Source of the DNA: Nostocales cyanobacterium HT-58-2
GTDB taxonomy: Bacteria > Cyanobacteriota > Cyanobacteriia > Cyanobacteriales > Nostocaceae
Length of the DNA: 64,000 nt
Reading direction: 5' to 3'
NCBI GenBank assembly: GCA_002163975.1
Contig: CP019636.1
Coordinates: 6,513,501-6,577,500 of the forward strand
How positions within the stretch are numbered: position 1 is the stretch's first letter; the number at the start of each line of letters is the position of its first letter. A program made the translations under genes and the position numbers. Below, piece after piece: positions 17,718 through 27,247 of this stretch. Below the pieces are notes generated by a model that saw nothing but the letters and a program-made list of their open reading frames with translations, was not told the origin of the DNA and searched no databases.

Positions 17718-19139
17718 TTATCTATATCTATCATATACACCAAAGAATTCGAGGAAGTTACGAACATCAAAGAAAGGACGAGTAATAGTACTAAGAACAC
17801 TAGTAATTCTAGAAATAAGGTTGCGACCAACTACGACAACATCATTATCTTGAAGTGGCACATTTTGGGACACATCTCCTGACAATGCCTTTTTAGCATT
17901 TAGCGTTTGCTTAACAGCTCGTCCCCTTTCTGGGTCATAACGAATCAGAGCTATTTCACTGAGATTAGCACTATCAGTATTGATTCCTGACAAGACATCT
18001 ATAAAAGTACTGCCATTGGGTAGAGGAACAGTGACAATTCCCCCGCCTGCATAATTTAAAACACGGATTCTAATTTGTGGTGTTGCTAGGGTTGAGCGAG
18101 ATACCAAGGTGCGATCATAACTATCATCATTTGCCAGTTCTCGACGCGGCACAATGATTGCGTCGCCATCCTGCAAGCGTAAATTAGGTATTTCACCACC
18201 ATTTTGCAATGGAGTATATAGATCGATAGTTTGTGAAACCACAGCACCATCAACCAATTTCCGGCGTACTTGTACTTGCCGCAAGTCTGCCATCGTCGCA
18301 GAACCACCAGCTATGAACAACGCATCACTGACACGAGGCGTTGGTGAGGTAATAGGATAAATTCCTGGTCGATTCACTTCCCCACTAATGGTCACCTGAA
18401 CTGCTCGTTGTCCTGCTAGTGAGACTGAGACAACCGGGTCAACTAAAACGCGACTTAAACCCAAGCGGATTTTTTCTTGTGCTTCTTCTAAAGTCAAGCC
18501 TTGTAGCGATACTGTCCCCACTTGTGGCACAACTATATTGCCTTCGGGGTCAATTTGAGCCGCAAAATTGAACTCTGGACGCGGTCCCACCAGTGACAAT
18601 GTCACAATAGGATCAACGACAAAGCGGTTGTAGCCTGAGCGAATTTTTTCTTGTGCTTCTTCCAGACTCAAGCCTTGGAGTGATACTGTTCCTAACAACG
18701 GCACCACAATGTTTCCTTCTGGATTAATGATGGCTTGAAAGCTTAAGTCAGGGAAGCGTAAAACTGAGACAGCAATGGCATCTCCTGGTCCTAGACGATA
18801 GCGACCTGGAGGACGCTGAACTAAAACATTAACAGCATCACCTGGTCCCAAGAGGTAGCGGTTCAATTGTGGCGACATTCCTTCTTGGAGACCCGGAGCC
18901 ACAAAGTCAGTACTACCAGGCGGAGGCGTAGGAGGCGCGGGAGGCTGTAGAGGCGATTGTCTTTCTGGAGTTAGAGGTACAGGGGCAGGAGTCAGTCCTG
19001 GCTTTTGTTCCCGCGTTGGTGAAGTTTGAGCAACAACAGGTTGGACGATTGCTACCAAAAAAAGGCCCACATAAAGACCAGTAGAAGCAAGGGCGTTAAA
19101 TTCACGCATACGACAACCTGGAACTACAAACAATGGCAC
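17718..19139 (-). CDS. Wza-like polysaccharide export protein with duplicated N-terminal export domain
   Basis: 473 residues. After an N-terminal hydrophobic signal (about 10-38) comes a Pro-rich stretch, then LLGPGDAVNVLV and RLGPGDAIAVSVLRF, marking the polysaccharide export domain. A 58-residue unit beginning PEGNIVVP and including VSLQGL(S/T)LEEAQEKIR occurs twice in tandem (about 137-252), so the export domain is partly doubled. SLBB-like segments follow (VTISGEVNRPGIYPI; VRVLNYAGGGIVTVP). No lipobox cysteine is obvious. It should form or gate the outer-membrane channel for an exopolysaccharide, working with the Wzz/BY-kinase downstream. Confidence 0.85.
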   Translation of the reverse strand: MPLFVVPGCRMREFNALASTGLYVGLFLVAIVQPVVAQTSPTREQKPGLTPAPVPLTPERQSPLQPPAPPTPPPGSTDFVAPGLQEGMSPQLNRYLLGPGDAVNVLVQRPPGRYRLGPGDAIAVSVLRFPDLSFQAIINPEGNIVVPLLGTVSLQGLSLEEAQEKIRSGYNRFVVDPIVTLSLVGPRPEFNFAAQIDPEGNIVVPQVGTVSLQGLTLEEAQEKIRLGLSRVLVDPVVSVSLAGQRAVQVTISGEVNRPGIYPITSPTPRVSDALFIAGGSATMADLRQVQVRRKLVDGAVVSQTIDLYTPLQNGGEIPNLRLQDGDAIIVPRRELANDDSYDRTLVSRSTLATPQIRIRVLNYAGGGIVTVPLPNGSTFIDVLSGINTDSANLSEIALIRYDPERGRAVKQTLNAKKALSGDVSQNVPLQDNDVVVVGRNLISRITSVLSTITRPFFDVRNFLEFFGVYDRYR

Positions 19140-19338
19140 AACTTAAAATTGGAATTTTACAGCAGTGCCAACTAAATTTATAATCTTACTCTAGTAAAGG
19201 TAACTAAGATTAACCTTTTTTTGGCAAGATTTGACTTTTTTTGAGCCCAAGTCACATAAGCCTCAGACTGTAACCGCTTAGGTCAGTCTTGAGGTGAATA
19301 GTGACGATAGTTCACTCATACAGTTTAAGTATAAAATT

Positions 19339-20049
19339 TTATAACATACCTGTCATCAATGCAGCTTGTACAGTTTGACCTACAGATTTCGCTTCATTCC
19401 AAGTTGTTTCTACCTGACCCAGTGGCTCCATGGGAATGAGAATACTAACAGCAACCCAAGGAGCACGTTTCTTGTGCCACTGTGCTAACTGATCGACTAC
19501 GAACCAAGGTAAAGGTGATGAATGACCACCGTTGAACCAGGCGTACCATTGCAAAACAGCGAAAGTCTGCTGATTTGTTGAGGCGCGAAAGAACCTAGCT
19601 TCTACCTTCGTTTCACCATTTGCCTGCATCTCTGCTTTTGGTTGTTTAACAGTAAAATCAGCAGAGCGAAACTGAGCCACTTGCCACTGCCAAAAGCTGT
19701 TAATTTCAGTCCACTCCACCATAGGCTGATCTCTAGCTCCCGTTTGTGGCAGCAAAAGCAGCACTGCTTTAGTTTGGTTGCCTTCTTTTTGGATGAGTTG
19801 GTAAGACCATTTGCGTCCCCCTATCTCTTGTTCGCGCTGTTCAATGGTTTGCCAACCAGGAAGCGACAACCCCTTTTGACGTAAATGTTTCAACTCCTGG
19901 AGACTAGCCACTCGCGGTGGTTCCCGCCATTGCCAGCGTCCTGTCAGGTAACCAGGAATTGCTCCCATAACCAATAGTAGTAACAGGAGAAAAAGCACTA
20001 CTGCCTGAGAAAACAGACGCTCCTTGAGAAACTTGGAAAAGGAAATCAT
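19339..20049 (-). CDS. Cyanoexosortase-associated protein
   Basis: 236 residues: a single N-terminal membrane helix (about 15-35, LFLLLLLLVMGAIPGY), then a periplasmic domain with WQWREPPRV and WYAWFNGGHSSPLPWFV. This layout and its position directly after an exosortase gene match the cyanoexosortase B-associated family. It presumably works with the exosortase on export or sorting. A 244-bp spacer separates it from the exosortase; that spacer carries a G-rich purine stretch (around 20090-20130) and no gene I can support. Confidence 0.75.
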   Translation of the reverse strand: MISFSKFLKERLFSQAVVLFLLLLLLVMGAIPGYLTGRWQWREPPRVASLQELKHLRQKGLSLPGWQTIEQREQEIGGRKWSYQLIQKEGNQTKAVLLLLPQTGARDQPMVEWTEINSFWQWQVAQFRSADFTVKQPKAEMQANGETKVEARFFRASTNQQTFAVLQWYAWFNGGHSSPLPWFVVDQLAQWHKKRAPWVAVSILIPMEPLGQVETTWNEAKSVGQTVQAALMTGML

Positions 20050-20293
20050 TGCTGAAGTCTAGGTACTGAGACAAAATTTTACCGCCCTTCGGGCAAGGCA
20101 GAAGGCAGGGGGCAGGAGGCAGAAGGAAGAATTAAAGTTTCTATTTAAGTTTTATGCCTTGCCCAAAAGGTTTAAAGCCCTCCGAACTTCCCAGGGCGCG
20201 GGAAACCCGCCTGCAAGAGTTCTCTGTGAATTCATTATGAGAAAAAAAGAAACTGTGTATCTACGAAGTACTGAGATTGCAGATTTCGGTTGT

Positions 20294-21187
20294 TTAGTCT
20301 CCACCCTCCTGCTGACTTTCTGGAACTTCTGAAAAATACTTGTCAATCCAATTTAAAGTAGGCACCAATACAAGCAGCATAACAGCTGAGTAAAGGTCTC
20401 CACCCCACCCGTCATGCAACCAATGAAAAGCTCCTTCTTGTCCTGTTCCATGAAACAAGGAGAGTAATGTGTTGCGAACTATGTTGGCAGAGACGCTAAT
20501 TAAGACTGCAATAGATAAAAACCAAAGACTTTTGCGACGAGAAGACAGAGCACCCGTCCAATAAAGAAGCATCAAGCCAACGTAGAGGGTCGTAAACAGC
20601 ATTTTTAACCCTGCACAGTAGGGCGCAACTTCGACAATTCTTCCTCCTACATAGATATTTATGCCATCAACAATAACTTGCATACCAATCTGACTCAGTA
20701 TAAAGCCAGCAGTACCTGCAATGAAGCTCTGCAAGGGCAATGTGTAGGGCGTGATTAAGTATGGAACTGAAGTTGGTGTTGCTAGAAGTACCAGTGTTAG
20801 AGGAAACCCTTGCAATTTTAAACCAGGAACTCCTTTGAGCCACAAGCACAATCCTGCCAATATAGCTGGAAAGGAAATGTTGACCCACTCGCTAACACCA
20901 CTCAGATAAAAAATTCCCCCCAGAACTAGCAATACAGCACCCAACGGATGAGGATTGTTGGGTAATCTTTGCCACTTTTTTCGGTTCATCCAGCATAGGT
21001 AGGCAGCAAATGGTAGACCAATAATACCGTGGCTAAAATATTCATGTTCTATACTGATACTTTTTTTGATCCAACCTTCCCACCAATACAGTAAAAGAGG
21101 AGCATAAAGCAGTAGCAAAATACCTAATATGGATAGATTAATGAATGGAGAGTTTTTGACATTTTTAAGCTGACGCTGAAGTTGCAT
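20294..21187 (-). CDS. Cyanoexosortase (exosortase/archaeosortase family)
   Basis: 297 residues with about eight membrane helices. The family's catalytic trio is present: Cys191 in VAPYCAGLKML, Arg238 in NIVRNTLL, and His258 in FHWLHDGWGG. Exosortases are membrane transpeptidase-like enzymes that process proteins with C-terminal sorting signals and usually sit in exopolysaccharide loci, as here. The length and the associated gene downstream suggest the cyanoexosortase B type. No classic PEP-CTERM substrate lies next to it; a WGxxGxxG protein at 26535 is one possible client in the window. Confidence 0.88.
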   Translation of the reverse strand: MQLQRQLKNVKNSPFINLSILGILLLLYAPLLLYWWEGWIKKSISIEHEYFSHGIIGLPFAAYLCWMNRKKWQRLPNNPHPLGAVLLVLGGIFYLSGVSEWVNISFPAILAGLCLWLKGVPGLKLQGFPLTLVLLATPTSVPYLITPYTLPLQSFIAGTAGFILSQIGMQVIVDGINIYVGGRIVEVAPYCAGLKMLFTTLYVGLMLLYWTGALSSRRKSLWFLSIAVLISVSANIVRNTLLSLFHGTGQEGAFHWLHDGWGGDLYSAVMLLVLVPTLNWIDKYFSEVPESQQEGGD

Positions 21188-21344
21188 GGCTTTTTAATAA
21201 TAGACTTTTTGCAAAAGTATGATTCATAGATATTTAGAACCACAGAGGTATACGGATAGACACAGATAGAATTATCAATTTATGAGTAATGAATTTTCAG
21301 TATTACTTTAATTCATCATTCAAGATTTATCATTCACAATTTTT

Positions 21345-22511
21345 TCAAATCAACAGCAATTTTTGTTGTTCAGTATGCAGGCTTGATGCAATAGCATCCA
21401 CGACTTCCTTGACTTGACTATGACTCAAACCAGGATACATAGGTAGGGATAATATTTGATTCGCCAACATTTCAGCATTGGGAAAGTCTCCGACGTGATA
21501 GCCTAGGTGGGTGAATGCTGGTTGGAGATGACAAGGAATTGGGTAGTGAATGCCAGTTTGAATTCCCACTGCTGTGAGTTCTTCTTGAAGTTGCTGACGT
21601 TGTACAACACAAGAATGATCTACTCTGATGACATAAAGATGATAAATATGTCCCTCTGTGCTGTGATTTTGGATGGGAGTTATCCCGCTTGATGCTAACG
21701 GTGCTAGTTCCATATCGTACTTTTGGGCAGCATTGAAGCGATCGCGATTCCACTGCGGCAGATATGGTAATTTCTGGTGCAACACCGCTGCTTGCATTGT
21801 GTCTAGACGACTGTTGGTACCCGATTCAATGTGAATATATTTTTGGGCTGCACCGTAATTCCGCAGGCGGATCATTTTTTGGGCAACCTCTGAATCTCGC
21901 GTTATTAAGATTCCTCCATCGCCAAACGCCCCTAAATTCTTACTGGGATAGAAGCTAAAAGCTGCTGCTGTGCCCACTGAACCAGCGCGATATCCTTCTC
22001 GTTCGGCTAAGTGTGCTTGTGCGGCGTCTTCAAATATCAGGACTTTATAGGTCTGGCTAAAGTCTAACAACTGCCGTGGTGATACCATCTGACCGTAAAG
22101 ATGTACAGGAATAATTGCTTTGGTTTGAGGTGTCACTGCCCGTGCCGCCGCCTCCAAATCAATTAAAGCTGTTTGTGGATCGCAATCTACGAAAATCGGT
22201 TTTGCCCCTGCACGTATCACCCCAATTAAAGTCGCAACAAAGGTGTTTGCTGGCAAAATTACCTCATCTCCAGGACTTATATCACAAGCTTGTAGACCAA
22301 GAGCGATCGCATCGGTTCCTGAAGCTACGCCCACACCATATTCTGCACCAGACGCCGCTGCAAAAGCTGTCTCAAAATCTTTGAGGGCTTGCCCTAAAAT
22401 AAAATCTCCTTGTTCTATTACAGTCTGGATTGCCTGTTGTAGTTGAGTTTGAATTGGTTGATGTTGTAGCTTAAGGTCTACAAAAGGAACTTTAATATTC
22501 ATATTATTCAT
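21345..22511 (-). CDS. DegT/DnrJ/EryC1/StrS-family sugar aminotransferase
   Basis: 388 residues, PLP-dependent. Features are SGTDAIALGLQA (cofactor phosphate region), EDAAQAHLAE (Asp that pairs with the pyridine N) and SFYPSKNLGAFGDGG, whose Lys forms the Schiff base. Such enzymes transaminate nucleotide-linked keto sugars to give amino sugars for surface glycans. It shares strand and neighbourhood with the exosortase and polysaccharide export genes, so it likely feeds that polysaccharide. Two possible starts, ATG 22511 and ATG 22502, differ by three codons. The sugar is unknown. Confidence 0.88.
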   Translation of the reverse strand: MNNMNIKVPFVDLKLQHQPIQTQLQQAIQTVIEQGDFILGQALKDFETAFAAASGAEYGVGVASGTDAIALGLQACDISPGDEVILPANTFVATLIGVIRAGAKPIFVDCDPQTALIDLEAAARAVTPQTKAIIPVHLYGQMVSPRQLLDFSQTYKVLIFEDAAQAHLAEREGYRAGSVGTAAAFSFYPSKNLGAFGDGGILITRDSEVAQKMIRLRNYGAAQKYIHIESGTNSRLDTMQAAVLHQKLPYLPQWNRDRFNAAQKYDMELAPLASSGITPIQNHSTEGHIYHLYVIRVDHSCVVQRQQLQEELTAVGIQTGIHYPIPCHLQPAFTHLGYHVGDFPNAEMLANQILSLPMYPGLSHSQVKEVVDAIASSLHTEQQKLLLI

Positions 22512-23231
22512 TTTTTGGCAAGCCCCTGGTTTTTTATATCAAAATACGATTTTTTGCAGATAATCCATTTTTGACTGAATATCAAAACATTCATTATGAA
22601 GAAACAATGAATTTTTTATTAATTTTTTCTTTGTTTGACTTTTTTTTAGATTTTCCTTTATGAATAGTCATCAATACTTTTTTTCTACGATATAAAATTT
22701 TACAATAAAAATACTAGAGCTATTTCATATTGAATCAATAAGTAACTTATTTATGGCAATTTTATTTGAATTGTGAACAAGACTCTAAAAAAAACACAGA
22801 GAGCGAGTTTCAAATGTAGATTTTCCTACCAGAAAACTTGCTCTGAGCACAGAAACAAAGGAAAAACAGAGAATTCCAAAAATATTTAATAAATCTTTCT
22901 TTAAAGATAAATAATTAAGATAAATATAACGAACAATATGCAAACTCAAATAGCATTGCCACAGTAGCAAATGTAAATGTTAATCTCAGCCTAGAAAAAA
23001 GGTTATGTGTACAAATATGTAATTTCTCATTTGCATTGCATATAAGTAGAGCAATTGTAAACTACAAGAAGTTAGAGGAGAGTGTTTTTCATGACATCTT
23101 AAAACTTCTTGGAAAAAAATTTTGCTCTAAATTTGTTCATTTCAGTCACAAGTCGGGAATCTTAAGAATAGCAAATAACCCTGAAACAGTGGTTACATAA
23201 ATTACTTTCGTGAGAGATTATTAAGGTGGCT
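22512..23231. other. Long AT-rich divergent spacer, no gene recognised
   Basis: About 720 bp between the divergent aminotransferase and kinase-like genes. It is very AT-rich, with poly-T runs near 22620-22690. No convincing coding region, RNA or repeat was recognised. It is long enough for promoters of both neighbours and an unseen small RNA. Confidence 0.5.
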
Positions 23232-24752
23232 ATGGCAATGGTAGAGCCTGAGAACAAATTGTTTGCTCCAGAGGATGACTGGATTTCCCAGGAAACGAGA
23301 GAACAACAACGCCTCAAGGTATTGTTAGATTTAGGTTTACGCCAACCAGAGACAATTCCAGTTTTTGAAGAAGCCACTCAAACTGCTGCCCACTTCTTGG
23401 AAGCGCAAATTTGCATTTTGGGATTTATGGATCAAGAACGCCACTGGTTCAAATCATCTGTCGGCTTGTCAAAGCTTCGGGGAGGAATCATGAATCAGCT
23501 GGCACAAAGCCGTGAACTGTTACGCCAGGAATCTTTTTGCACCAAGGTGGTAGAGAGTTCGCAGTATTACGTCATTAATGATACACACGAATTAACTAAC
23601 GCAGCCGCTTACAGCAAATTGGTTCAGGATTACGGCATTCGTACTTATTTGGGAGCACCACTGTTTGATGCTTCTGGGCATTGTCTGGGTGCATTAGCGG
23701 TCATGGATATAAAACCACGTAATTTTACAGAGAAAGATATTGAATTTTTACAAATCATTGCCCGTTGGAGCATGAGTGAATTTGAACGTAACCGTCTGTT
23801 ACAAGCAGCCTCAACTAGCAGCATTCCCAGGAGTGCATCCAATTGGTTACAAAGGGATGTTGTCAATACGACTGAAATTAGAATTAGCCCATCTGCTTCA
23901 CAAAAAGATTTAGTTCCTACAAATCAACTGAAATTGGAACTGCTGGGACAACTCATTCAAGAGTTACGTACCCCCCTCACATCTGTGTTAGGTATGGCTA
24001 GTGTGTTAGGACGTGAGATTTATGGTCCCTTGACAACGAAGCAAAGAGAATATTTGGAAATTATTCAACACAGTGGTCGGTATTTACTTTCTTTGGTCAA
24101 CGAAATCTTTGAGCTAGGGACAATGGAGGACAATCCAACAGCGCTGAATTTAGCTCCTGTAAACATTGAAATGCTATGTCAACAAGCTATCTCTACCCTA
24201 GAAGAAGCAGCCCACCGCCGCGAGCAAGATATTCGCTTGTCTATAGAGCCTAAACGCAATCGCATTTGGTCCTTAGATAAAGATAAGGTGCGACAAATTC
24301 TATATCACCTGATTTTCAGCGTGATTCAACTTTCTGCTGCAGGTAGTATTGTTCGCATTCATGTTTCTTATAAAGAAGATACACTAAACATCACTGTCTG
24401 GGTATCACATCCTTGGTTAGGTGACGGGATCACTGAAGTCGATCCCTTCTTTTGCCATAGCAATACACTACCACTGCTAGAACTGACACGTGACAATACA
24501 AGTCACAGTCATCTTCTGGAAGACCAAGAGCAACCAGAGGACTTATCAGTTTTAGTGGATCAGCAAAGCGTGAGTTTAAATCAGCCGCGTGGTCATCTTT
24601 CTCGTGAAAGCTTAGGTCTTTTACTAAGCTGTCATCTAGCAGAGTTGCATGGTGGACAAATTGCTATTCAAAGTTCTACAGAATCAGGATATCGTTATGT
24701 ATTAAGTTTGCCACTTAATTTGGGTGTATCAGAAGCTGCTAGCGATGTCTGA
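23232..24752 (+). CDS. GAF-domain histidine kinase-like protein lacking the phospho-acceptor histidine
   Basis: About 506 residues. A GAF domain (about 35-190) is followed by a kinase-like region. The HisKA helix reads LGQLIQELRTPLTSVLG; the place of the usual His in HELRTPL is Gln (codon 23958-23960). The HATPase part is also weak: its N-box reads QILYHLIFSVI and it has no clear DxGxG, though LLSCHLAELHGGQIAIQS keeps the look of the final box. It is therefore unlikely to autophosphorylate and may be a regulatory pseudokinase. The ATG at 23232 follows AAGG with five-base spacing and is preferred to the GTG at 23226. ictB follows in the same direction after about 200 bp. Confidence 0.8.
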   Translation: MAMVEPENKLFAPEDDWISQETREQQRLKVLLDLGLRQPETIPVFEEATQTAAHFLEAQICILGFMDQERHWFKSSVGLSKLRGGIMNQLAQSRELLRQESFCTKVVESSQYYVINDTHELTNAAAYSKLVQDYGIRTYLGAPLFDASGHCLGALAVMDIKPRNFTEKDIEFLQIIARWSMSEFERNRLLQAASTSSIPRSASNWLQRDVVNTTEIRISPSASQKDLVPTNQLKLELLGQLIQELRTPLTSVLGMASVLGREIYGPLTTKQREYLEIIQHSGRYLLSLVNEIFELGTMEDNPTALNLAPVNIEMLCQQAISTLEEAAHRREQDIRLSIEPKRNRIWSLDKDKVRQILYHLIFSVIQLSAAGSIVRIHVSYKEDTLNITVWVSHPWLGDGITEVDPFFCHSNTLPLLELTRDNTSHSHLLEDQEQPEDLSVLVDQQSVSLNQPRGHLSRESLGLLLSCHLAELHGGQIAIQSSTESGYRYVLSLPLNLGVSEAASDV

Positions 24753-24960
24753 GGCACTTTGCCTTGGATTGACACCCAACTTACTTGCTGTGTTCAATGA
24801 ATCTCGACGGAAAATTGTCTAAATGATGGACGATGGCTGATGGCAATTATCAATGAGTGAATAATAATTTGCAATCCGTGTTATGAACTTATGGAAATAC
24901 TCCGATTATCATGAAGTCGAAGTTCTAAGCAGGAGTGCGAATTACTCACAAGTTGATATT

Positions 24961-26385
24961 ATGAATTTAGTTTGGCAACGATTCACTTTATCCTATCTAC
25001 CTCTAAGAGAATATCTGCGCACGAGCTACCTGCACCGCTCCCTGGTAGGTCTGTTGCGTTCCTGGCGGCAAAGCAGCCTATTGATGCAGTGGGGAGAAAC
25101 AATAGCAGCTATTTTACTCAGTCTGGTTTATGCTCTTGCACCTTTTGTGTCTAATGACTTGTTGGGATTGCTACTCATAGGTTGTGCAGGATTTTGGCTG
25201 CTGTTAACTTTATCAGATGAAACAACATCAAACATCTCAAGTGTTACCCCTATTCACTTACTAGTGTTGCTTTATTGGGGAATTGCGACCGTATCTACAG
25301 CATTGTCCCCTGTGAAGAAGGCAGCGTTGACCGACTTGAGAAATTTCACACTCTATTTGCTACTGTTTGCTCTCTGCGCTAGAGTTTTAAGGTCACAACG
25401 CTTGCGCTATTGGCTGATAACTCTGTACTTGCACATATCCCTCATTGTTAGCGTATATGGGTTGCGGCAATGGTTTTTTGGAGCACCAGCACTGGCGACT
25501 TGGGTAGACCCAACATCTCCTTTCTCAAAGACGACTAGGGTTTACAGTTATTTAGGCAATCCCAACTTGCTGGCTGGGTACCTTCTAGCTGCAGTTGTTT
25601 TAAGCTTAGTGGCAATTTTTGCATGGCAAAGCTGGTTCAAGAAAGCTTTAGCATTAACTATGCTTGTTGTTAATGGTGCTTGCCTAATTCTGACTTTTAG
25701 CCGTGGTGGCTGGATTGGGCTGGTGGTTGCAGTTCTTGTCTTAATAGGGTTGCTGTACTACTGGTGGAGTCCGCAGATGCCTGTTTTTTGGCGCACTGGT
25801 TTGCCATGGATTCTTTTGGCTAGCTTAACAGGGATCTTCGTTCTGGCTTTGGTATTTGTTGAACCAGTACGTGAAAGATTTTTCAGTATTTTTGCTGATA
25901 GGAAAGATAGTAGTAATAATTTTCGGAGGAATGTTTGGACTGCTGTCTTCAAAATGATTGATGATTATCCAATGACTGGTATTGGACCTGGTCACAATGC
26001 CTTTAATAAAATTTACCCACTGTATCAACTTCCCCGTTACAGCGCTTTGAGTGCTTATTCAATTTTCTTGGAGATAACTGTTGAAACTGGCTTTGTGGGT
26101 TTGGCGTGTTTTCTTTGGGTACTCATAGTGATATTTAATACAGCTTTTCTACAACTGCAACGGCTACGAGAACTCAAAAGTGTAGATGGCTTTTGGCTGA
26201 TGGGGGCGATCGCCACCATGGCAGGTATGCTTGCCCACGGTTTAGTTGATACCGTGTGGTACCGTCCTGAAGTCAATACCGTATGGTGGCTCATGGTTGG
26301 CTTAATTGCCTGCTATTACAAACCTTTATCCCAAGGTCAAACCAAAGAATTAAATTCTCCTAACCCAGAGCCTACAGCGACCTAA
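24961..26385 (+). CDS. ictB: IctB-family membrane protein (Wzy/O-antigen ligase-like)
   Basis: About 474 residues with ten or more membrane helices. Segments such as PIHLLVLLYWG, ATWVDP, RVYSYLGNPNLLAGY, CLILTFSRGGW and DSSNNFR recall the Synechococcus elongatus IctB protein along its whole length. The C-terminal region carries the Wzy_C/O-antigen ligase pattern. IctB was first proposed to carry bicarbonate, but the fold points to polysaccharide ligase or polymerase chemistry; the true function is unsettled. The ATG at 24961 starts where IctB homologues begin; an upstream in-frame ATG at 24883 would add 26 residues of no recognised type. Two stem-loops follow the stop. Confidence 0.88.
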   Translation: MNLVWQRFTLSYLPLREYLRTSYLHRSLVGLLRSWRQSSLLMQWGETIAAILLSLVYALAPFVSNDLLGLLLIGCAGFWLLLTLSDETTSNISSVTPIHLLVLLYWGIATVSTALSPVKKAALTDLRNFTLYLLLFALCARVLRSQRLRYWLITLYLHISLIVSVYGLRQWFFGAPALATWVDPTSPFSKTTRVYSYLGNPNLLAGYLLAAVVLSLVAIFAWQSWFKKALALTMLVVNGACLILTFSRGGWIGLVVAVLVLIGLLYYWWSPQMPVFWRTGLPWILLASLTGIFVLALVFVEPVRERFFSIFADRKDSSNNFRRNVWTAVFKMIDDYPMTGIGPGHNAFNKIYPLYQLPRYSALSAYSIFLEITVETGFVGLACFLWVLIVIFNTAFLQLQRLRELKSVDGFWLMGAIATMAGMLAHGLVDTVWYRPEVNTVWWLMVGLIACYYKPLSQGQTKELNSPNPEPTAT

Positions 26386-26401
26386 CTTTTTTCTTCAATA
26401 G

Positions 26402-26481
26402 TTAAGGATAGTTTTTGCCATACTATACTATCCTTAAGTTAACAAGCTTCAAATAAGCCTTAGATGAGATATCTAAGGCTT
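26402..26481. terminator. Paired stem-loops between ictB and the WGxxGxxG gene
   Basis: Two perfect 11-bp stems sit between convergent genes: TTAAGGATAGT with ACTATCCTTAA (26402-26437), and AAGCCTTAGAT with ATCTAAGGCTT (26455-26481, 5-nt loop). The T-rich tail after the second is weak. A bidirectional terminator is the simplest reading. Confidence 0.6.
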
Positions 26482-26534
26482 CTGTTGTAATTGTTGTTTC
26501 ATCCTTTTCTCATACGCGTTAACGCATACTACGA

Positions 26535-26822
26535 TTATTCTCTGTAGCTAGTGCTGCTAACGGCATTAGGATCACGATAACGAGTAGGTTCGTCGGGGCG
26601 CTTTCTGCCAGCTAAACCAGCTAAACCAATCAAACCAAGTAATCCTAACCAACCCCAATCAAAATTGTTGTCATTATAGGTTCTGGTGTCAGTTGTCGTG
26701 CCAGGGGCTGCAGTTGTTCCAGGAGCAGGTGTTGTCTGCGCAGAAGCAGGTAGAGTAAAGGGTAATGCCATGCTTGCAGCAATCACGCCGGTGCCAACGA
26801 GTTTGGTGAATTGACGTTTCAT
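26535..26822 (-). CDS. WGxxGxxG-family small secreted protein
   Basis: 95 residues from the ATG at 26822, which has an AAGGAAG ribosome site just upstream. An N-terminal signal peptide (MKRQFTKLVGTGVIAASMAL onward, likely cut near PASA-QTT) is followed by a Pro/Thr/Gly-rich linker and then DWGWLGLLGLIGLAGL, a glycine-rich hydrophobic segment ending in basic RKR. That is the WGxxGxxG tail, similar in layout to C-terminal sorting signals, though here 20-odd polar residues follow it. It may be anchored in a membrane or handled by a sorting enzyme; that is inference. Confidence 0.75.
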   Translation of the reverse strand: MKRQFTKLVGTGVIAASMALPFTLPASAQTTPAPGTTAAPGTTTDTRTYNDNNFDWGWLGLLGLIGLAGLAGRKRPDEPTRYRDPNAVSSTSYRE

Positions 26823-27247
26823 ATGTTTAACTTCCTTAACCCTTGAGAGTTCACTCACCAATCTACTCAGTTCATACAAGAACAAAATCATTCTGCGGCT
26901 ATAAACTTAATTTGTTATGCACTCACACTGAAGACGTACAAAATTCTCCCAACCTTTATGGAAGAAACAGCAGAATTTATACTTGTTCACAATTATTCCT
27001 TCCCTAGAAATTAGATACTACAAATTAAATAGATAGAGAGAAAGATGAACAACCCTAAATAAGTTACAACTGCCGGAAAAGTTTAATTAATAATACAAAC
27101 AACCCAAAATAGCAGAAAAAAGCTAAATTAGTAAGAGAATACTTAAATTCCATTGAACATTTATGGTAGTTTAATATCCCCAAATCAATTTACAAACGGT
27201 CATATACTATCTTTGTTTAACACATTAAACGTACGTAATAATTCTCA
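26823..27247. other. AT-rich divergent spacer upstream of smpB
   Basis: 425 bp between the divergent WGxxGxxG gene and smpB, strongly AT-rich. It holds both promoters. No further gene, RNA or repeat was recognised. Confidence 0.55.

Noticed and set aside
20152..20346. 64-residue frame between exosortase and associated gene
   Set aside because: It overlaps the exosortase 3' end in another frame and shows no conserved pattern.
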